This document shows, piece by piece, positions 57,380 through 64,000 of a DNA stretch of 64,000 bases (position 1 is the first letter of the stretch; every line of letters starts with the position of its first letter). Both the position numbers and the translations under genes were made by a program. The stretch is taken from positions 1 through 64,000 of the forward strand of contig JAAEAF010000239.1 of assembly GCA_011037195.1 (NCBI GenBank), given 5' to 3'. The notes below the pieces were generated by a model. The model worked only from the letters and a program-made list of their open reading frames with translations. It searched no databases and was not told where the DNA came from. This DNA comes from Triatoma infestans. Taxonomy: Eukaryota > Arthropoda > Insecta > Hemiptera > Reduviidae.

Positions 57380-60064
57380 CAGCTTGTCGTTCTAACACAT
57401 TTAGGCTTCTCCAATGGAATGCTAACTCACTTAAAGATAAAACCAATGAACTAGTTCAGGTCTTATCGGACATGGATATAGATTGCTGTGCCCTGTCTGA
57501 GACCAAACTTGCCTCAATACATAGAGTAAAATTAAACGGTTACGTTCTATACAGAAGAGACCGCAACTCAAGGGGAGGTGGTGTGGCTATCGCTGTTAAA
57601 CGTAACATCAAACACGCTCTGGTCTCATTGCCCAGTCTTACTTCTTTCGAGACAGTTGGTCTAGAGGTGTTTTTCGCCTCCATGTCTGTGCTCATTATCT
57701 CCTGTTATAGAGCCCCTAATAAAAGATGGTATGATAACGACATATTACAGCTATTCTCATTGCATAGACGTGTTATCTTGCTGGGAGACTTTAATGCAAG
57801 ACACATTGCTTGGAATTGCACTACTAATAATTCAGCAGGCGAACAGTTGCTTGATTTATCACTGGACCATGGTTTTGCCCTGAATACTCCTCATTTCCCT
57901 ACATATTTCCCTCCTTCTCATCATCAGCCGAGTACTCTTGACATAGCTTTGATTAAAAATGTAAGGAATTTCACAACTCCTGTAAGTCACCCTGTCCTTT
58001 CAAGTAATCATAACCCTGTCTCCTTCCAACTGTTTCTTACCCCAATTGTACAACCCCCTCTAATGATCTTCGACTTCAAACATGCAAATTGGAGTAAGTT
58101 CAAAACCCTAATACATGAGCACCTAAATCTTCACACTCAACCGACCGATCATTTTTCTATAGATGAATCATGTGTAACCTTAACTTACCTAATCGAATTT
58201 GCTGCCGCCGAATCGGTTCCTAGGCGTCCAGCTGGTTATCTCTTCAACCTCCCAGATAATATTAAATTGTTGATTAATTTTAAAAACAAAATCAGACACC
58301 TCTTTCAAAGATACAGAACACGCCCCCTCAAATCCTTACTGAACCGTCTACAGGACATTGTCAAGAAGCAGGTTCAGGTTTGGAAGAACAGCAGGTGGCA
58401 TTCTTACATTTCTGCACTAGACCCTAACAACCCTTCCTACTGGAAGGTCGTCAGATATTTTAAAACCCACCTTAAAAATACGGACGACCATTCTCCAATC
58501 TTATATAACGGTACTGAAGCTTGCTCTGATAACGATAAAGCAAATCTCATGGCTGAGTATTTGGAACAGGTACATTTGCAAAATGCCGATGTGGGTGCCC
58601 CTACTCATTGTAAAAAAGTAGCAGCTGAAATTAAACATTTTCTCAAAAACTGTTCTTACCAGCCTGCTGACTGTAAACTAACAAGTCCTAAAGAAATTTC
58701 CCAAATTATAAAGTCTAGAAAGAATAAAAAGTCCCCAGGCCTCGATAATATACATAATCTGTTTTTAAAACACCTTCCCCGAAAAGCCCTTGTATTCTTA
58801 ACCAACCTACTTAACAAATCACTCACTCTTGGTCACTTCCCGACTCCTTGGAAAACGTCAAAAATTATCCTTTTAAAACCTTCAAAGTCTTCTAGTAACC
58901 CTAACAATTACAGGCCCATAAGTCTTCTGAGTTCCATCAGCAAAATTTTTGAAAGAATCCTATTAACAAGAATTAATAACCATTTAGAAAGTAACGGTAT
59001 CATCAGAGAGGAGCAGTTTGGCTTTAGGTCTGGTCTGTCCACAACTGCCCAGATAGCTAGGCTAGTAGACGACATAACTGCTGCTTTCCACCACCGGAAA
59101 CACACAGGTTTGGTGCTGATGGATATTCAGAAGGCTTTTGATACAGTGTGGCATGATGGTCTACTCTGTAGACTGATCAATTATAACTTCCCTCCCTACA
59201 TCACCAAAATTGTTCATTCCTACTTGGAAAACAGAAAATTTCGTGTCAACATAAACTCTACCCTCTCTGAAGCTCACAAAATTGCTGCCGGAGTTCCTCA
59301 GGGTTCAATCATCGGCCTCTTTCGTGCTCTTTCTTATATATTTTAACACGCTGCCTAGCCCTAAAAACGTTAGCTTGGCCTTATATGCTGACGACGTTGC
59401 TCTGTATGCTTCCTCATGGAGAATTGACACAATCGCGTCCAGATTGTCAGAAGCAATGGCCTGCATCAGCAGATATTGTGATAGGTGGAAAATTAAAATC
59501 AATAGCAGCAAAACCGAAGCTATCTTATTTTCCAAACGCAGGCCCGTACTTTGGAAAGAAGTACACTTCCAAGGGCAGGCAGTGCCTTGGTCTAACACCG
59601 TTCGCTATCTAGGTGTCACTCTTGACCGTAAACTTACCTTTGCACCTCACGTAAGGGAACGTATTAACAAAGGCAAGGCGGCGATCCGAACACTATTTCC
59701 GCTACTTTGCAGAGAGTCCAAACTGGCCCCTAGTAACAAGCTGTTGCTATATAAAGTTGTTGCCAAACCCATGCTATTGTATGCATGCCCCTCCTGGAGT
59801 ATTACCTGCAGAACTAATATCGATGGCCTGCAGATAATCCAGAACAAGTTTTTAAGGCTAGCAACGAACTCGCCACGGTACACTAGAATTAATGATTTGC
59901 ACGTGTATTGCAAAGTGGACAAAATTGACGTGTGCATTTTCCTCGCAACTGAAAAGTTTTTTACCTTTACTAGTCTCAGTAATAACTCGCTTTGTAGGAA
60001 CATAGGGGACTATGACTTTAGAGTTGAGTACAGGCATCGCAGGGTGAGAAACATGCTCACATAA
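57376..60064 (+). pseudogene. LINE ORF2, endonuclease-reverse transcriptase, one frameshift
   Basis: First frame 57376-59346 (656 aa), second frame to 60064 (TAA). The N-terminal 230 residues are an APE-type endonuclease (RLLQWNANSLKDK, SETKL, LLGDFNARH, STLDIALIKN, SNHNPVSF). The reverse transcriptase follows: KKSPGLDNI, NNYRPISLLSSISKIFERIL, EEQFGFRSGLST, MDIQKAFDTVWHDG, and GVPQGS just before the break. The catalytic YADDVALYAS lies in the second frame, then LYKVVAKPMLLYACPSW and a thumb/C-terminal region. The frame changes at about 59316-59325, right after the GVPQGS motif; a single-base length change explains it. Otherwise no stops, so the copy is young. Confidence 0.92.
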
Positions 60065-60540
60065 AGGGAGTTTGTATTGCTTGGGGTTTTTGCCATTTTT
60101 TCCCCCTTAATATAACTGTTTCGTTTGTCTAACTCTGTATTCTTAATAATGTAAATAGTTAGGAGGTTATAGTGTAAACTGAAACTCCATGTAAAAACTG
60201 TATATATGTATATATAATATTTTGAAATAAATGATTATTATTATTATGAAATAATAACTGCTTTTATTCAAATCTATCATTTTTTTTATTTGAAACATTT
60301 TTTTTTTTTTTAAATGATTTTGGATATTTTGGGAATCTATTATTTAGTAAATTTAAAATGCCGCTAAAAAAGCTTTGCTAAAGGGTATCAGTTGGTACTG
60401 GGACTTAAGCAAGTATAATATCCATTCACCATCTTTATTAAATGTAAGCCAAAATAAACTGTTAACAAATATTGCAAGTTTTTCTACTAGAATTTATAAT
60501 ATTTAAGAAAAAGTCGTGTGATTGTTTCATATAAATTTTT

Positions 60541-61518
60541 TTCCATATTGAGAGCTTAAAACATAGTATTTCCGATAAAATATAACAATAGATTTAAACA
60601 CTGGAAAGTTAAGTAATACCACCCCATAGTGAATGATAGATCAAAGTGAAGTAACTTAAAAAATAAATAACTTAATAAAATAATCGAAGGGGTTTTTGTT
60701 ACATATATTTAGATAATTTCATGACTCAGAAATGAGTCATGAATTTAATATAGCGGCAGATTGCATTGAATTCAAGGATAAATGGAGTTTTATATTTGAG
60801 CAGGATAAGATTGTGCAATATTGCATAAAATATATAACAAATAATATGTTGTTTTATTTCTTTTAACTCCTCCCTTCTTCAAATCGAAATTTGGGGTGTT
60901 ACTACCTGTTTGACATTCTTAATTGATACAAATTAAATAATAATGAGGTTTAGAATACAATACAAGTAATTACTAAAATAATAATTAACATCTTTAATTT
61001 CTTCATTTTTAGTTGCATAGTGTATGGGCTCCTACCATTTCAAGTTGTACAACCTGGTTTTAAAAGTTGCATAGTGTATGGGCCCCTTTATACTTTTCTT
61101 TAAAGTACCATTTCAGTATAATATGTACTATGTATGTAGTATAAATATATTATATGTAATATTATGAACTACATAAAATATTGATACACATTAGAAACAT
61201 TGATAGAATTCCAAATTTGAAGAAAATTGGTTTACCGAAAGTGTGGATTTTACAGAATAGGTTTTTGAATTTTCTTGAAAACCGTTTCAACGATTTCCTT
61301 TAAACTCCACTGATATAAATGTATCACTGCTATTTCGAAACATTTAAAAAAAAAACATTGATTTTTCGCGGAACTTGGGGCATTAAATTTCCAATATTAT
61401 ATGCAGTTGGTTCAATGTTTTTTGGTACGCTCTATTGGGCCACAAGCTCTTTAAGATAGTATTAATAATAGATTTGATAGTTTGAAATTTGTAATTTTGA
61501 TTTTCCTATATTTCCAGT
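60541..61518. other. AT-rich sequence with R295 fragment
   Basis: No gene. 61200-61335 contains R295 unit sequence (GTTTACCGAAAGTGTGGATT, CTTGAAAACCGTTTCAACGA). A phrase GTTGCATAGTGTATGGGC occurs twice (61012 and 61067), a short local duplication. Confidence 0.5.
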
Positions 61519-62089
61519 CAGTGGCGGCTACTGGTATTCGCGATTGCGCGACTGAACCCCCAACTATTTGAAGAAAAAAAGTAAAAAATTAAATAAAAAA
61601 GTAGCAAAATTTTCTTATTTGATTTTATTTTCTTTCATATTTCAATTTCAAAAAAATATTTTCATTTTTATATTAGTTAGGAACATAAGTTACACCAAAA
61701 ATTGTATATACTATAAGTATAAATTGTACAAAAATTGTGTAATCAAGTATTAATGAAAAAGATCAGTAGTACAATCGGAGAGTCAGACTAAAAGAATAGG
61801 AACGTATATCAGTATAGGAGCTCCTTTAATATGTTCGTACAATCAATTGTACACTTAGTGAATTGCATGTGTATCAGGAGATGTATAAAAAAGTAGGAAG
61901 CAGGGGGTTCACAGTTGGGAGTCGCGCTGGAGAATTTAGTATATATATATATGTATATATAAAAAATTTCTTTGTGTTAGTATAGAAAAGTGTATGTTTT
62001 TATTAACTTTTTTCAAAAAGGGTAGGGGTTACAAGCGCGATGAACATTACTTACGATCTACGAACGAACTTACCCGATATTACCCGGAG

Positions 62090-62978
62090 TTAAAAAAGTT
62101 TTTAGCAAATGTTCTCTGTGTGCGTGTGTGTGCGCGCGCCTGTGTGCGTGCACGGGTGTGTGTATATGTATGTGAACACCATAGCTCAAAAACGAAAAAC
62201 CGTAGAAAGTTGAAACTTAATATTCCGTTTAGTATCACCATGAGATCTGACCCTACGTTATCTGTCGAAATTCCTCAACCGGAAGTACCACTTTACCTAG
62301 TTGATTTTTTTACTTTTTTGCAATTTTCTCAAAAATGGCTCCGACGATTTTCTTGAAATTTGGTATATGAACTATACATACAAAGATCTACAACTTCTAT
62401 TTGAAACATTTCTCCGGAAAAATTCATTTAAAGGCAGTTTTGAAGGAGGGGTTGGGTTAGGTTTCAATCTAAAGTTCTATTTCGGTTCGCTATACAATTC
62501 TGTCATCTAAATAATATTAATAAGAATATAATATGTTGCTGAAATTCCGAGTTTGAAAAAATCGGATAACCGGAAGTGCGTTTACTTTACCACTTTACTA
62601 AATGATTTTTCCACTTTTTCGCCATTTTCTCAAAAATTGCTCCGATAATTTTCTTGAATCTTCTTACATAAACTAAACATACAAAGATCTATAACTTTTA
62701 TTTGAAACATTTGTCTGGTAAAATTCATTTAAGGGCACTTTTAGGGGAGGGATGGGGTTATATTATTCTCTAAAGTGCTCTCATATTTGATTATACAATT
62801 CTATCATCCAAACAAAATTAATTAGAAATAAATAGATGGCCAAAATTCTGAGTTTCAAGAAAATAGTAAACCGGAAGTGCGCTTTTACTGAACATTTTTT
62901 TCAGTTTTCGAAGAATTCCATTAAATTTGGTACACAACCTATAAAATTTGTCAATTATAATTTTGAGAACTGAGTAAT
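62090..62978 (+). repeat. R295 interspersed repeat, 5'-truncated long copy
   Basis: Begins inside the head (TTTTTAGCAAATG), has a GT/GC tract (62115-62172), then CTCAAAAACGAAAAACCGTA and three units with AAAATGGCTCCGACGATTTT, ACCGGAAGTGCGTTTACTTT and ACCGGAAGTGCGCTTTTACT. It ends at GAGAACTGAGTAATGG where the SINE starts. Confidence 0.75.
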
Positions 62979-62984
62979 GGTCAT

Positions 62985-63180
62985 TGCCGCCTGAGCCTTC
63001 TCACTGCACTGCCGGCCTCCGGATGGTGTTCTCTCGTTACAGACAACACTGCCCATCACCGGACAGTGTGCTGTAAGAGCTCCTAGGAAGAAAAACCTAA
63101 GGGCAGCACAGCTGGACTCGAACCCGAGTCCTCCGCGTGGGAGTCCAATGCACTATCCACTGAGCTAATAGATTTATTCT
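62985..63180 (-). mobile_element. tRNA-derived SINE, minus orientation
   Basis: Minus strand: head ATTAGCTCAGTGGATAGTGC, B box GGGTTCGAGTCC, body CTTCCTAGGAGCTCTTACAG, CACTGTCCGGTGATGGGCAG and CCGGAGGCCGGCAGTGCAGT. Head sequence is close to a functional tRNA A/B-box promoter, making this one of the better-preserved copies. Confidence 0.75.
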
Positions 63181-63577
63181 TAATTTGACATATTTAATTG
63201 TAGGAGAGGGATGCAAGTTTTTACCTGGCTCCTGGCTTACTTCGTGATTTTTAACTAGCCAAGCTACTAATTATGATAGGTAATGTAAGTATTTAAAAAA
63301 AAAAAGTTGAACCCCCACATATCCAAGTCACGAGCCGCCACTGTTTCCAGTGATTGTTCAAATGGAATTGCTTATGTTTTCAAATCGTAGCTTTGACACA
63401 CTAAAAATCGCCTAACAAGGATAATTTTGGTTTCAGTGTATTTTAGGTTAAGAGATTCTTATAATTAACGTATTATTATTTATTTATTAATAAATGATGA
63501 TTAATTATGATTCTATTTTTACTAACCTAATTTTATTATAAAGTATAAAGTTTGATGGCTAAATATATAAAGCAAAA

Positions 63578-63690
63578 TAGTGGTTGGCTGTCTCCAAAGA
63601 AGAAAAAAAACTTTCAATTTAAGAAGTTTATTCTTTGGACGTTTCGGACATCTTTGGTGTCCTTCCACAGGAACTACGTAAAAAAGGAAA
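63578..63690 (-). mobile_element. fragment of inverted-repeat family with hammerhead-like segment
   Basis: Minus strand has TCCTGTGGAAGGACACC, AAAGATGTCCGAAACGTCC: a perfect GGACA/TGTCC helix followed by GAAACGTC. The expected CTGANGA is CTGTGGA (one change). The plus strand at 63578 (TTGGCTGTCTCCAAAGAAGA) resembles the left end of the 49842-50285 element. Confidence 0.45.
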
Positions 63691-63724
63691 GTAAATTTTA
63701 TTTTTTATATAAGAAACTTTCTAT

Positions 63725-63865
63725 TACCCCTAGTAAGAGGAAGATTGTAATCGTATCAAATTTTCGCGTTTTCGACGGAAATACAGGTTTTGAGGTCCCC
63801 TGAGTCCAATAAAGTAGTTTTTAGAAAATGGTGTGTGTCTGTGATACATAATAGCATAACAACGA
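63725..63865 (+). repeat. R295 repeat, head only
   Basis: CTAGTAAGAGGAAGATTGTA, then ATCGTATCAAATTTTCG, TTTTGAGGTCCCCTGAGTCC and a short GTGTGTGT tract, then ACAACGAAAAATCG where the copy breaks off. Confidence 0.65.
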
Positions 63866-63869
63866 AAAA

Positions 63870-64000
63870 TCGAGAGTAGTTCGGCCATACCCTCAGAATG
63901 GATGAGTCAAGGATCCCCAAACAGGTGTGGAATGGTCCTCGGGAAAAAGGAGGAAAAGAGGCAGACCAAAATTAAGATGGAGAAAGATAGTAGAAGAGGA
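63870..64000 (+). mobile_element. LINE C-terminal coding fragment at window edge
   Basis: Translates as GHTLRMDESRIPKQVWNG and, after a frame change near 63945, GKRRKRGRPKLRWRKIVEE. This is the basic tail commonly seen at the end of non-LTR reverse-transcriptase polyproteins. It continues past the window; the clade is not determined. Confidence 0.6.

Larger units (their letters stand above)
55795..60246 (+). mobile_element. near full-length Jockey-like non-LTR retrotransposon
   Basis: Two overlapping ORFs, a 5' leader of about 335 bp and a short 3'UTR ending AAATAAATGATTATTATTATTA. The flanking 14-bp direct repeat TGAAATAATAACTG at 55781-55794 and 60247-60260 is exact, which marks a recent target-primed insertion. 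ORF2 lacks an RNase H domain and ORF1 has CCHC knuckles, which points to the Jockey clade rather than I. One frameshift in ORF2 makes this copy non-autonomous. Confidence 0.9.
55640..60540 (+). repeat. R295 copy split by the Jockey-like LINE
   Basis: 55640-55794 is R295 unit sequence (AATCGGTTAACCATCAGTGC, AAATGGCTACTATATTCTTT). It resumes at 60261 with CTTTTATTCAAATCTATC and TATTTGAAACATTT. A terminus-like AAGAAAAAGTCGTGTGATTG and T-rich tail occur near 60510. The LINE and its duplication sit between the two pieces. Confidence 0.6.
61519..63343. mobile_element. hAT-like non-autonomous DNA element, 8-bp duplication
   Basis: Ends are CAGTGGCGGCT (61519-61529) and its reverse complement AGCCGCCACTG (63333-63343), flanked by exact 8-bp direct repeats TTTCCAGT at 61511-61518 and 63344-63351. 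An 8-bp duplication with CAG...CTG ends is typical of hAT transposons. No transposase frame is present. Internally it holds an R295 copy (62090-62978) and a minus-strand SINE (62985-63180), so it either captured or later received both. Confidence 0.75.

Overview
The window is AT-rich animal nuclear DNA from an arthropod, most likely an insect. The genes carry spliceosomal introns with GT-AG borders. The BLOC1S1, WASP-interacting protein, CNOT11 and COA8 homologues read as insect versions, and Hymenoptera is plausible but not proven. No bacterial, viral, CRISPR or rRNA content was seen. I could rebuild seven host genes exon by exon; all reading frames close.

Layout. (1) 1-6148, + strand: the 3' 60% of ABCF3, a cytosolic ABC-F ATPase, with its 5' end outside the window. 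(2) 8211-8955, +: complete BLOC1S1 (119 aa). (3) 14546-32811, +: verprolin/WIP, nine coding exons (396 aa), with very long repeat-filled introns and a possible stop-codon readthrough tail. (4) 36401-37717, +: intronless CNOT11 (438 aa). (5) 40187-46161, +: an Asn-rich fast-evolving protein of unknown function (about 1172 aa) carrying three KEN tripeptides. (6) 48606-52514, -: TPRG1L-like hSac2-domain protein (331 aa), convergent with gene 5. (7) 53342-54003, -: COA8 (163 aa), upstream of gene 6 on the same strand. (8) 54.2-64 kb: a nest of transposable elements. These genes are unrelated housekeeping and cytoskeletal genes with no visible shared pathway.

Mobile DNA makes up much of the rest. 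A near full-length Jockey-like non-LTR element (55795-60246) has a 14-bp target-site duplication and one frameshift. A hAT-like element (61519-63343) has an 8-bp duplication. There are at least two tRNA-derived SINE families. An unclassified interspersed repeat, here called R295, is built of about 295-bp internal units with a GT/GC microsatellite at a fixed position, and occurs in a dozen or more copies or fragments.

The most striking unexplained signal is a family of short snap-back palindromic elements. Four have exact 12-13 bp flanking direct repeats (5.1, 28.6, 31.6 and 47.5 kb). Their arms carry the pattern CTGANGA / helix II / GAAA / (A)CCGGTC or CGTC. This is the catalytic-core arrangement of a hammerhead ribozyme with a self-complementary helix III, as known from Penelope-like retroelements. 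Whether these copies cleave, and which autonomous element moves them, cannot be settled from the sequence.
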